Notes: generated from the sequence alone by a model not told the origin. A stretch of 10,946 nt of DNA from an uncultured Eubacteriales bacterium (GCA_902783795.1 CACZSO010000201.1:1-10946), one strand, 5' to 3'; numbered from the stretch's first letter, positions 1 to 5,948 are shown. Numbers and translations: made by a program.

Positions 1-1
1 A

Positions 2-979
2 TCCCAGGCCTGCACCAGGGTGCTCCAGAAGATCGTGGCCGATATTTATCCGGAGTATTACGTGACGGTGATCGACGGCGGTCATGATATAGCAGATTTC
101 TGTCTGGAGGAGCGGTTTGATAAGATCTTCTACACCGGATCGCCCAGAGTAGGCGTGCATGTGATGGAGATGGCTGCGAAGCATCTGACGCCAGTGGCGC
201 TGGAACTGGGGGGAGAGACAGGCAACTGGTGCATCGTAAGAAAAGACGCCGATCTTAAAGATGCTGCCCGGAAGATCGCCTTTTTCAAACTGCTGAACAG
301 CGGGCAGATCTGTATCAATATCAACCAGGTGGCCGTGGCGGAAGAGGTGGCGGAAACCTTCATAGAAGAGCTGAAACAGGCCTTTATCCGGCAGATCGGG
401 GAGGATGCGCTGAAGAACCCGGAATATCCGCGCCTCATCGGAAAAGGGGCATATGACGCCTGTGTGAGGGAAGCGGAAAAATATAAAGACAGGATCATTT
501 TCGGCGGGCAGGGGGATGAAGAGACTCTGAAGTTCGCGCCTGCCATCATTTATCCGGTGGGAGTTGAGGAAGAGATCGTGCAGCATGAGCTTTTTAACCC
601 GCTGCTTCCGGTGGTGCCATATAAAGATGCTGAAATAGACCGGCTGCTGGAGATTGTCGGTGAAAGAGAGCATGGCCTGGCCCTGTATCTGTTTACGAAG
701 GATAAGAAGTGGGCGGAAAAAGTCATGACTTCCCAGCAATACGGAGGCGGCTGTGTCAATGAAGTCTGTGTGCATTTGATGGTAAAAGGCGTGCCTTTCA
801 ACGGTACTGGCCACTCCGGCATGGGGGCTTATCACGGAGAGTGGGGCTTCCGGGAATTCACCCACCCATCCACGGTACTGTATGGGTCAAATCACATGAA
901 CCTTAAGCTCAGGGAACATCCCTATGAAGGAAAGAAGGGTGAGTATAAAGTAAAGCTTTTGAAGCTGTTTGAGAGATAA
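2..979 (+). CDS. Aldehyde dehydrogenase family protein (class 3-like), 5' end outside window
   Basis: NAD(P)-dependent oxidation of an aldehyde to a carboxylate, cytosolic; the substrate is unknown. The frame is open to the window edge, and residues read before the GTG at 20 (SQACTR) continue the family's K-P-S-x-x-T motif, so that GTG is not the start. About 325 residues are visible of the roughly 450-460 usual for ALDH3-type enzymes. Visible motifs: FYTGSPRVG, the LELGG block with the catalytic Glu (codon 203-205), the GQIC block with the nucleophilic Cys (codon 311-313), HELFNPLLPV (the usual E-x-F-G-P block), and a C-terminal PFNGTGHSGMGAYHG motif. Oddities: the Lys that normally follows LELGG is Glu, and the usual FGP is FNP. 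It converges on the SDR operon and is not co-transcribed with it. The family is clear; the functional link to the SDRs is only proximity. Confidence 0.93.
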   Translation, partial: SQACTRVLQKIVADIYPEYYVTVIDGGHDIADFCLEERFDKIFYTGSPRVGVHVMEMAAKHLTPVALELGGETGNWCIVRKDADLKDAARKIAFFKLLNSGQICININQVAVAEEVAETFIEELKQAFIRQIGEDALKNPEYPRLIGKGAYDACVREAEKYKDRIIFGGQGDEETLKFAPAIIYPVGVEEEIVQHELFNPLLPVVPYKDAEIDRLLEIVGEREHGLALYLFTKDKKWAEKVMTSQQYGGGCVNEVCVHLMVKGVPFNGTGHSGMGAYHGEWGFREFTHPSTVLYGSNHMNLKLREHPYEGKKGEYKVKLLKLFER

Positions 980-1031
980 GAAAAAGAAAGCAGACAGTGA
1001 GAATATGATGTGATCCCTTAAGGAGTATATA

Positions 1032-1172
1032 GTGGAAGAATTGTATTTCTGTCCGCCGCTTTATCTTGTGACAGATCATATAGGGTTTTATGAGCGTTAC
1101 GGATGGGAGTTCTTCTGTATGGCCCAGGGTGATGGGGAACCGGATCAGATAAAACTGTATATTCACCGGTGA
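1032..1172 (+). pseudogene. C-terminal remnant of a GNAT N-acetyltransferase
   Basis: Translating from GTG 1032 gives 46 residues containing LYLVTDHIGFYERYGWEFF and ending in KLYIHR. This is the typical C-terminal end of a GNAT acetyltransferase (strand, then the Y-E-x-Y-G-W acetyl-CoA-fold signature). The rest of the ~140-170-residue domain is missing: the frame has a TGA at 1011-1013 and the aldehyde dehydrogenase ends only 32 nt before that. The fragment has no pyrophosphate-loop motif (Q/R-x-x-G-x-G/A) and so cannot be a working acetyltransferase. An AAGGAG at 1020-1025 lies 6 nt before the GTG, so translation of the stub is conceivable. I read it as a deletion remnant. Confidence 0.6.
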
Positions 1173-1211
1173 GGGAATAAACTGTAATGTCCGGCGTAAA
1201 ACACGCAGGAT

Positions 1212-1249
1212 AAAAACAAGGCCGCCGGGCAGGAGCCCGGCGGCCTTGT
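1212..1249 (-). terminator. Rho-independent terminator of the SDR operon (possibly bidirectional)
   Basis: A perfect 15-bp GC-rich stem (1216-1230 pairing with 1235-1249) closes on an AGGA tetraloop. Read on the minus strand it is followed by TTTTT (1212-1216 complement), 18 nt after the stop codon of the TIM-barrel gene at 1268. On the plus strand the following sequence is only weakly T-rich, so its main role is ending the minus operon. It may also stop read-through from the aldehyde dehydrogenase side. Confidence 0.9.
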
Positions 1250-1267
1250 GCTTTGTAAAAAAGTGCC

Positions 1268-2113
1268 TTACAGTGGAATATTGTTCTTTCTGTAGTATTC
1301 CTTACAAGCTTCCAGAGTGCGGCAGGCGTATTCGAAGGCGCCCCATTTTTCTGTGCGTTCCCGGTTGGGAATCTCCGGTGTGACCAGGACATTGTCAGGG
1401 ATCACGCGGATCCACTTGGCCAGGTCGATGCCGGTTTCTCCAGGGAAGAGGCGGAAGGAACGGCCTTCCTTTGCCAGGGCTTCCTTTTCTGTGGGGAATT
1501 CCACGTGCGGCATGTCGCAGATATGGTATTCACCGAACCATTCTGCAGGGCAGGCTTCGATCTCTTCCGGCTTTACGTCCATGTAATACATGTGCATCAG
1601 GTCCATGGTGATGCGGGCGTTGGGTTTATTCACCGCTTCCAGGATCTTCCTGGCTTTGGCCAATGTATCGCAGACGCCCCAGGCTACAAATTCCAGATTG
1701 ACGGTAAAACCGTATTCTGCCGTCACATCGCAGATCTTTGCGAATTTCTCTATGGCCAGGTCTTCATTGGTGGTCCAGACGGAGGTCTGGACGCCGCCCT
1801 GCCAGCCATGATCCGCAGCAAATTCAAACATCTCCCGCATATCATTCGGATCCGGGGATTTTCCCATCCCGAAGGGGTGGAGATTATCATTATCATCGAT
1901 GATGCAGTTGCCCAGGCCGCTTAAGAAAATACCGGTCCTGTCCAGGGCTTCCTGGACATTGGTCCAGAGCGCAGGGTTCTGCATCAGTTCACCTTTCTCA
2001 CCGCCCCGGCCCATCAGCATGCCGCCCACCGCGTCATAACCGGCACGGTAAGCCATGTAGATGGACTCCCAAAGATGGGGCGTCATAAACATACCTTTCC
2101 AAAGTTTACGCAT
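1268..2113 (-). CDS. Sugar phosphate isomerase/epimerase-like TIM-barrel protein
   Basis: A 281-residue cytosolic protein of the xylose isomerase-like TIM-barrel (AP endonuclease family 2) superfamily, usually metal-dependent isomerases, epimerases or dehydratases of sugars and cyclic polyols. Candidate metal ligands lie at the ends of successive strands: Glu141 (NLEFVAW), Asp171 and His174 (MDLMHM), His197 (YHICD) and Glu247 (TPEIPN). The FPGETGID segment (223-230) matches the late-barrel G-E-G-x-I-D motif. Start ATG 2113 has AAAGGAG 5 nt upstream. It is the last gene of the minus operon, 165 nt after SDR A, and that gap is filled by a palindromic repeat cluster which could lower its expression. 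The substrate cannot be named. Similar proteins occur in inositol (IolE-like) and C-glycoside metabolism, but nothing here decides between them. Confidence 0.88.
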   Translation of the reverse strand: MRKLWKGMFMTPHLWESIYMAYRAGYDAVGGMLMGRGGEKGELMQNPALWTNVQEALDRTGIFLSGLGNCIIDDNDNLHPFGMGKSPDPNDMREMFEFAADHGWQGGVQTSVWTTNEDLAIEKFAKICDVTAEYGFTVNLEFVAWGVCDTLAKARKILEAVNKPNARITMDLMHMYYMDVKPEEIEACPAEWFGEYHICDMPHVEFPTEKEALAKEGRSFRLFPGETGIDLAKWIRVIPDNVLVTPEIPNRERTEKWGAFEYACRTLEACKEYYRKNNIPL

Positions 2114-2130
2114 AGTTGCTCCTTTCTACA

Positions 2131-2258
2131 CCTCATCCGTCAGCCTGCGGCTGACACCTTCCTCAACCTCATCCGGCCCTTCGGGCCACCTTCCCCAGAG
2201 GGGAAGGCTTTGCCTCATCCGTCAGCCTGCGGCTGACACCTTCCCCAGAGGGGAAGGC
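2131..2258. repeat. Cluster of three palindromic CCTCATCCG repeats
   Basis: Three units lie between SDR A and the TIM-barrel gene: 2131-2162 (lacks the second hairpin), 2167-2208 and 2213-2258. Each is CCTCATCCG, then a variable hairpin, then CACC, then a constant hairpin with arms CCTTCCCC and GGGGAAGG. The variable hairpin differs in sequence but keeps its pairing: TCAGCC/GGCTGA in units 1 and 3, GCCC/GGGC in unit 2. I recall repeats of this type being dispersed through gut Clostridia genomes as REP/MITE-like elements; no transposase is encoded here. In the operon mRNA they form consecutive hairpins after the SDR A stop codon. A fourth copy lies inside SDR B. Confidence 0.88.
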
Positions 2259-2278
2259 GGGTTGGCGGGTGAGTGGGG

Positions 2279-3094
2279 TCATGTCTGCATGAGGATGCCG
2301 CCGTTCATGTCTACGCAGTCGCCGGTGAGGTAGGAGGATTCGTCGCTGCCTAAATACACCAGGGCGCCCGCGATCTCTTCCAAAGTGGCGATGGGGCGGT
2401 CTTTGATGACGGACTGTCCGTTATACAGGGCGGGGCCTTTAAAACCGGGCATGCCGGGGAAACCGCCGGGGGGCATCTTGAAGGGAACGGAACCTTTTTC
2501 CGGGATCCGCTCGAACTGTTTTGTGTCCAGGGTGCCGGGGGCGAAGGCCGTGACGGAGATGCCGTAAGGCGCCAATGCCATGGCGAAGGCTTTCGTCATA
2601 CCGGTGCAGCCGGCTTTCCAGGCCGCATAAGAAACGGCCACGCCGCGGTTGCCTCTTCCGCCTAAAGACGTGAAGTTGACGATGTGCCCGCTTTTCTGTG
2701 CTTTCATGTAGGGCAGTACTGCCATGATGCCGCGGTAGGCGCCGGAGCAGGTCACGTCCATGGCCAGGTTCCACTGTTCTTCCACGATATCTTCTGCATG
2801 GCCGGATCCGTGGAAACCTGCCAGGTTGATCAGGACATCGATCTTCCCAAAAGTATCCACGGCGAACTTCATGGCTGCATCCATATCGGCCTGATTTGTG
2901 CAGGCGCCGATGAAGGTAGCCACCCGTCCAGGACCGTACTGTTCTCTTAATTCCCGGGTTCTTTCAAAATATTTCTCGTCAATATCGACGAGGACCACAT
3001 TCGCGCCTTCTTCCAGATAGCTTTTCAAGGCGACAGAGCCTACCGATGAGCCGCCGCCCACAAAAACCGCTGTTTTATTGATCAGTCTATTCAT
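2279..3094 (-). CDS. Short-chain dehydrogenase/reductase, catalytic type (SDR A)
   Basis: A 271-residue Rossmann-fold NAD-dependent alcohol dehydrogenase/ketoreductase of unknown substrate, cytosolic. The dinucleotide loop at 13-20 reads GGGSSVGS instead of TGxxxGxG. Asp37 at the end of strand beta-2 (LVDID) suggests NAD over NADP. The catalytic residues are present: Ser143 (NFTSLGGR), Tyr156 and Lys160 (YAAWK). APG at 185-187 follows strand beta-6. Residues ~200-230 form an unusual Pro/Gly/Met-rich lid (PPGGFPGMPGFKGP) where classical SDRs have a short substrate-binding helix pair. The C-terminus is YLTGDCVDMNGG. It is a clear paralogue of SDR A' (3861-4673). Start ATG 3094 lies 6 nt after AAGGAGG, which overlaps the stop of SDR B; the 12-nt gap implies coupled translation with that pseudoenzyme-like partner. 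Confidence 0.93.
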   Translation of the reverse strand: MNRLINKTAVFVGGGSSVGSVALKSYLEEGANVVLVDIDEKYFERTRELREQYGPGRVATFIGACTNQADMDAAMKFAVDTFGKIDVLINLAGFHGSGHAEDIVEEQWNLAMDVTCSGAYRGIMAVLPYMKAQKSGHIVNFTSLGGRGNRGVAVSYAAWKAGCTGMTKAFAMALAPYGISVTAFAPGTLDTKQFERIPEKGSVPFKMPPGGFPGMPGFKGPALYNGQSVIKDRPIATLEEIAGALVYLGSDESSYLTGDCVDMNGGILMQT

Positions 3095-3106
3095 CTTAAG
3101 CCTCCT

Positions 3107-3844
3107 TTACAGTGCGAAAAATCCGCCGTTCAGATCCACGATCTCGCCTGTATTCCAGCAGGAAAGATCATCGGACAGATACATCACTGCATTCGCCACA
3201 TCGTCACCGGTGGCTTTCCGGCCCCAGATCCCTGACACGTTTTCTGTGATATAGGCAGGCTGATCCATACCTTCCACCGGTCCTACAGCTACACCGTTGA
3301 AGGTTACGGAATTCTTGCCGAAGACGGTAGCGCCGTTTCTGATCACACCGCCCAGGCCTGCATAAGCCAATGCTTCCGGCCAGGGGGTACCGGGCACATT
3401 GGTCCGTCCCGCCACTGAGGTTACGATGACTACATGGCCGCTTTCTTTTTCGATCATAGGCGGCAGGAAGAATTTAAGGACGGTCTCAGCTCCGGTCAGG
3501 ATGTTTCGGACGGTCTTGTGTGCGTCCTCATCGCTGATCTCGTTCCACTCGCCTTCCGGTGCTTTATCGATAAGGGCTGTAACGATCACATCTACGGTGC
3601 CGATCTTTTCCAGGATCTTTTTACTTAAGGCTTCCATTTCTTCTTCAGAGGCGAAGTCGGAAACGGTGTAGGAGACGATGTTTTCGCAGGCCACCTCATC
3701 CGTCAGCTGCGCTGACACCTTCCCCTCCGGGGGAAGGCTGACAAGGGCTACACAGGCGCCTTCTTCTGCCATTAATCCGGCTGTTCTTAAGCCGATGCTT
3801 CCGCCGGAGGAAGCGATCACTACTTTTTTGTTTTCAAATCTCAT
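3107..3844 (-). CDS. SDR-fold protein lacking catalytic Tyr and Lys (SDR B, probable pseudoenzyme subunit)
   Basis: A 245-residue SDR-fold protein. The frame is open further upstream to 3925, but ATG 3844 is chosen because AGGAGG lies 8 nt before it, it gives the same MRFE start as SDR B', and the longer start would overlap SDR A' by 65 nt. The fold is seen in SSGGSIGL (12-19), DVIVTA (85-90), VIVTSVAGR (139-147) and NTGEIVDLNGG (231-241). Ser143 remains, but aligning to SDR B' without gaps between this Ser and the LGG motif puts Glu157 at the Tyr position and Tyr161 at the Lys position; reading Tyr161 as the catalytic Tyr leaves Gly165 at Lys. No reading gives YxxxK. Residues 36-50 are encoded by a mobile palindromic repeat, leaving no acidic residue at the end of beta-2. 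Likely a non-catalytic partner of SDR A, immediately downstream. Its being an intact, expressed protein is inferred from the open frame and RBS. Confidence 0.9.
   Translation of the reverse strand: MRFENKKVVIASSGGSIGLRTAGLMAEEGACVALVSLPPEGKVSAQLTDEVACENIVSYTVSDFASEEEMEALSKKILEKIGTVDVIVTALIDKAPEGEWNEISDEDAHKTVRNILTGAETVLKFFLPPMIEKESGHVVIVTSVAGRTNVPGTPWPEALAYAGLGGVIRNGATVFGKNSVTFNGVAVGPVEGMDQPAYITENVSGIWGRKATGDDVANAVMYLSDDLSCWNTGEIVDLNGGFFAL
3694..3738. repeat. Palindromic CCTCATCCG repeat embedded in frame in SDR B
   Basis: A 45-bp copy of the element at 2213-2258: CCTCATCCG, hairpin TCAGC-TGC-GCTGA, CACC, hairpin CCTTCCCC-TCCG-GGGGAAGG. Compared with the 46-bp unit it has lost one base from each arm of the first hairpin and gained one loop base in the second, so pairing is kept and the length is exactly 15 codons. 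Read on the minus strand it encodes SLPPEGKVSAQLTDE, residues 36-50 of SDR B. I see no target-site duplication. Confidence 0.88.
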
Positions 3845-3860
3845 GGTCTTCTCCTCCTTT

Positions 3861-4673
3861 TTAAGGCTGCATGTACTGGCCGCCGTTGATGTCCAGGCAG
3901 TCGCCGGTAAGAAATGCCGAATCATCGCTGCACATAAAAACGATCACATGGGCGATCTCGTTAAGATCTGCGATAGGTCTGTCGGGGATAAAGGATCCGC
4001 CGCGGGTGGCTCCGGGGCCTCCCGGTCCGCCAGCACCTGGAGGCGGCATGGGCGGGCGTTTCATGGGCACGGAATCTTTTTCCGCGATCCGCTCAAATTC
4101 AGAAGTATCCAGGGAAGCCGGTGCCATGGAATTGATGGTGATGCCGTCTTTTGCCAGTGCCATGGCCAATGCTCTGGTAAGGCCGATGGTCCCTGCCTTG
4201 GAGGTGGCATAGGTAATGGCCACGCCCCGGTTAGCCCGGCCGCCGATAGAAGCAAAGTTCATGATCCGGCCGTACTGGTTCTCTTTCATGTAGGGATACA
4301 CGGCCCTCACAGCGTTATAGAAACCGAAACAGTTGACTTCCAGGGCAATGTTCCACTGGGTCTCCGGGACGGTCATGATATTGCCCATTCCATGGAAACC
4401 AGAATAGTAGCAGAGGATATCGATCTTTCCGAAAACTTCCTTTGCATAAGCCATGGCCTGTGCCATTTCTTCCGGCACCGTGCAGGAAGCTACCATGGTC
4501 TTTATCCGGTCCGGATACTGCTGACGCTCCGGAAGGGAGCGTTCAAAATACTCATCTTTTACATCCACTAAAAGGACATTGGCGCCTTCTTTCATGAAGT
4601 GCCTTAGCGCCACGGTCGCTACTGCGGATCCGCCGCCGATAAAGACGGCTGTTCTGTTCGCTAATTTCTGCAT
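3861..4673 (-). CDS. Short-chain dehydrogenase/reductase, catalytic type (SDR A')
   Basis: A 270-residue NAD-dependent SDR, paralogous to SDR A throughout (shared GGGS loop, YFER after Asp37, FGKID, GFHG, QWN, GGR-NRG, LTGDC-D-NGG). Catalytic residues are present: Ser142 (NFASIGGR), Tyr155 and Lys159 (YATSK). Asp37 suggests NAD. Deviations: the dinucleotide loop is GGGSAVAT, losing both later glycines of TGxxxGxG; the usual N-N-A-G region reads CYYSG; the PG after beta-6 is PA (APASLD). Residues ~200-230 form a strongly Pro/Gly-rich lid (PPMPPPGAGGPGGPG). Two adjacent ATGs occur at 4676 and 4673; the second is chosen because it lies 6 nt from GGAGG, as in neighbouring genes, whereas the first lies only 3 nt away. 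It follows SDR B' by 15 nt and precedes SDR B by 16 nt. Substrate unknown. Confidence 0.93.
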   Translation of the reverse strand: MQKLANRTAVFIGGGSAVATVALRHFMKEGANVLLVDVKDEYFERSLPERQQYPDRIKTMVASCTVPEEMAQAMAYAKEVFGKIDILCYYSGFHGMGNIMTVPETQWNIALEVNCFGFYNAVRAVYPYMKENQYGRIMNFASIGGRANRGVAITYATSKAGTIGLTRALAMALAKDGITINSMAPASLDTSEFERIAEKDSVPMKRPPMPPPGAGGPGGPGATRGGSFIPDRPIADLNEIAHVIVFMCSDDSAFLTGDCLDINGGQYMQP

Positions 4674-4688
4674 CATTGACCTCCGTCT

Positions 4689-5408
4689 TTAAATCATAAA
4701 TCTGCCGCCGTTTAAGTCCAGGATCTCCCCGGTGGTCCAGGAAGCCAGTTCTGACGTCAGATATTCACAGGCTTTTGCTACATCTTCCGGTGTCCCCACT
4801 TCATGGCCTTTGATAATACCCTGGACATCCCCGGTGCCTGCCTGATAAGAACCATCAGAAAGCGGGCCTACGGCCACAGCATTTGCGGTCACGAAATGAA
4901 CGCCGGCGGTGGAGCCGATGTTCCTGACGATCCCGCCTAATGACGCGTTAGCAGCCGCATAGGCAGGGGAAACGCCCGGAAGGTTGATCCGTCCGGCTAA
5001 GGACATGACGATGGCCACACGGCCGTAATCATGGTCCATCATGTTTTTCAAAAGCGGCTGGATGAAGAAAAGGGTACCGGAAGAAATGGTCTTCAGCATT
5101 TCCTGGTATTCCTCTTCTGACATATCGATTCCTTTGTCGGAATCCGGCCGGGTGATGGCCGCTACGCAGACATCGATCTTTTCATACTCTCTGGCGATCT
5201 CTTCACCAGTGCTGATCAGCTCGGCCGCATCTTTGAAGTCCTGGATCCTGACCAGCTTCAGACGGTCATTCTCCAGACTAGCGACACGCTCCGGCTCATC
5301 ATAATACAGCACAACTTTTGCGCCTTCGGCCAGGTAATTCAAGGCACAGGCGATACCTGCGTCTGATCCGCTGGCCGCTACACAGACTGTCCGGTCTTCA
5401 AATCTCAT
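4689..5408 (-). CDS. SDR-fold protein lacking the catalytic Lys (SDR B', probable pseudoenzyme subunit)
   Basis: A 239-residue SDR-fold protein and first gene of the operon. ATG 5408 is preferred over ATG 5414 because AGGAGG abuts 5414 directly but lies 6 nt before 5408, and because it gives an MRFE start like SDR B. The dinucleotide loop is degenerate (SGSDAGIA, 13-20). Ser136 (VMSLAGR) and Tyr150 are kept, but the position four after Tyr is Asn154 (YAAAN) instead of Lys. No Asp is placed as in SDR A at residue 37 of LVDID, although YYDEPE supplies acidic residues close by. The LDLNGG end (230-235) is normal. It shares with SDR B the AGR-NxPG segment, LGGIVRN/LGGVIRN, AVAVGP/GVAVGP and TTGEILDLNGG. 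Likely a structural or regulatory partner of SDR A', 15 nt downstream. Residual catalysis with a weakened active site cannot be excluded. Confidence 0.91.
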   Translation of the reverse strand: MRFEDRTVCVAASGSDAGIACALNYLAEGAKVVLYYDEPERVASLENDRLKLVRIQDFKDAAELISTGEEIAREYEKIDVCVAAITRPDSDKGIDMSEEEYQEMLKTISSGTLFFIQPLLKNMMDHDYGRVAIVMSLAGRINLPGVSPAYAAANASLGGIVRNIGSTAGVHFVTANAVAVGPLSDGSYQAGTGDVQGIIKGHEVGTPEDVAKACEYLTSELASWTTGEILDLNGGRFMI

Positions 5409-5445
5409 GTGCATCCTCCTTTTTACGTATCTGATATCTATCTAT

Positions 5446-5475
5446 ATTATAGTCGTTCTGGCTTTTATTTGTCAA
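5446..5475 (-). promoter_or_regulatory. Consensus sigma-A promoter of the SDR operon
   Basis: On the minus strand TTGACA (5475-5470) and TATAAT (5451-5446) are both perfect consensus, separated by 18 bp. The predicted transcription start near 5438 leaves a leader of about 30 nt before ATG 5408, with AGGAGG in place. It should be strong. No clear operator is visible, so expression may be largely constitutive, or controlled by a factor whose site I cannot recognise. Confidence 0.85.
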
Positions 5476-5650
5476 TGAAGATGCCATGTTTTAAGGAAAA
5501 ATATGATTAGCTTTCATATTTTGTTTTATCGACATTATTTTACGTTTAGGGAGAAGAAAGATAGGGGGTAAACACTATAAGAGTATTAGAAAGTACAGAA
5601 TACCTCAGCAGTTCTGGAATATATCTGCCTTTATGGACCTTTGCGAGGAA

Positions 5651-5834
5651 AACACGGCCCCGAAAGGAGAAAGTAGTAACGGGGGCCGTGTTCAATCCGC
5701 AGTTCAGGCATTAGGCGGAGAGAAAACACAGCCCCGAAAGGAGAAAGTAGTAACGGGGGCCGTGTTTAATCCTCGGTTCAGGCATTAGAGAGAGAAAAAA
5801 CACGGCCCCAAAAGAAGAAAGTAGTAAAAGGGGC
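5651..5834. repeat. Three 74-bp tandem units, each with a long-loop hairpin
   Basis: Units begin at 5651, 5725 and 5799, a period of exactly 74 bp; the third is truncated. Each has arm AACACGGCCCC, a loop of about 20 nt (GAAAGGAGAAAGTAGTAAC) and arm GGGGCCGTGTT. Unit 1 pairs 11/11 (5651-5661 with 5682-5692). Unit 2 has one mismatch in 12 (5724-5735 with 5756-5767). Unit 3 has a decayed loop and 3' arm. The spacer keeps GTTCAGGCATTAG between units 1-2 and 2-3. Read on the minus strand unit 3 is followed by six Ts and could terminate minus transcription, but no gene ends here. No coding frame covers the array. Confidence 0.88.
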
Positions 5835-5913
5835 GTAGATTCTGAACGAGGAAAAAAATGATTAATACGATGAATAGTTATATTCATAAAAAGTAGATGA
5901 TTATTTAAAAAAG

Positions 5914-5948
5914 CACTTTACAAATGAATATAAAGTGATTATTATAAT
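5914..5948 (+). promoter_or_regulatory. Candidate protease promoter with overlapping dyad
   Basis: An inverted repeat CACTTTA (5914-5920) / TAAAGTG (5931-5937), with 7-bp arms and a 10-nt spacer, overlaps TTTACA (5917-5922), a -35-like hexamer. A perfect TATAAT lies at 5943-5948, but the spacing is 20 bp, longer than the usual 16-18, so the pairing of these two hexamers is doubtful. If it is real, the dyad covers the -35 and could bind a repressor of the downstream secreted protease. The leader would be about 120 nt. Confidence 0.4.

Noticed and set aside
1018..1392. Minus-strand ORF overlapping the terminator and the TIM-barrel gene end
   Set aside because: It runs through the terminator and the end of a well-supported gene, has no recognisable domain, and its composition fits a shadow frame.
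3845..3925. N-terminal extension of SDR B starting at 3925
   Set aside because: It would overlap SDR A', it encodes no SDR-like sequence, and the ATG at 3844 has a good AGGAGG and matches the start of SDR B'.
3678..4571. Long plus-strand ORF (297 codons) opposite SDR A' and SDR B
   Set aside because: It is antisense to two clear SDR genes, is rich in His, Gly and Arg as expected for a shadow frame, and has no domain or ribosome binding site.
5409..5414. Upstream ATG of SDR B' at 5414
   Set aside because: It directly abuts AGGAGG with no spacing, whereas ATG 5408 has the 6-nt spacing used by its neighbours.
1268..5414. Known bile-acid (bai) or C-glycoside (dgp) cluster
   Set aside because: There is no bai CoA ligase, flavin reductase or transporter, and no recognisable partner subunit of C-deglycosylating enzymes. 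SDR plus TIM-barrel alone is not enough to assign either.
5651..5834. Possible CRISPR array
   Set aside because: Only three units occur, the 'spacers' between the hairpins share sequence (GTTCAGGCATTAG), the period is 74 bp with the repeat being most of it, and no cas gene is present.
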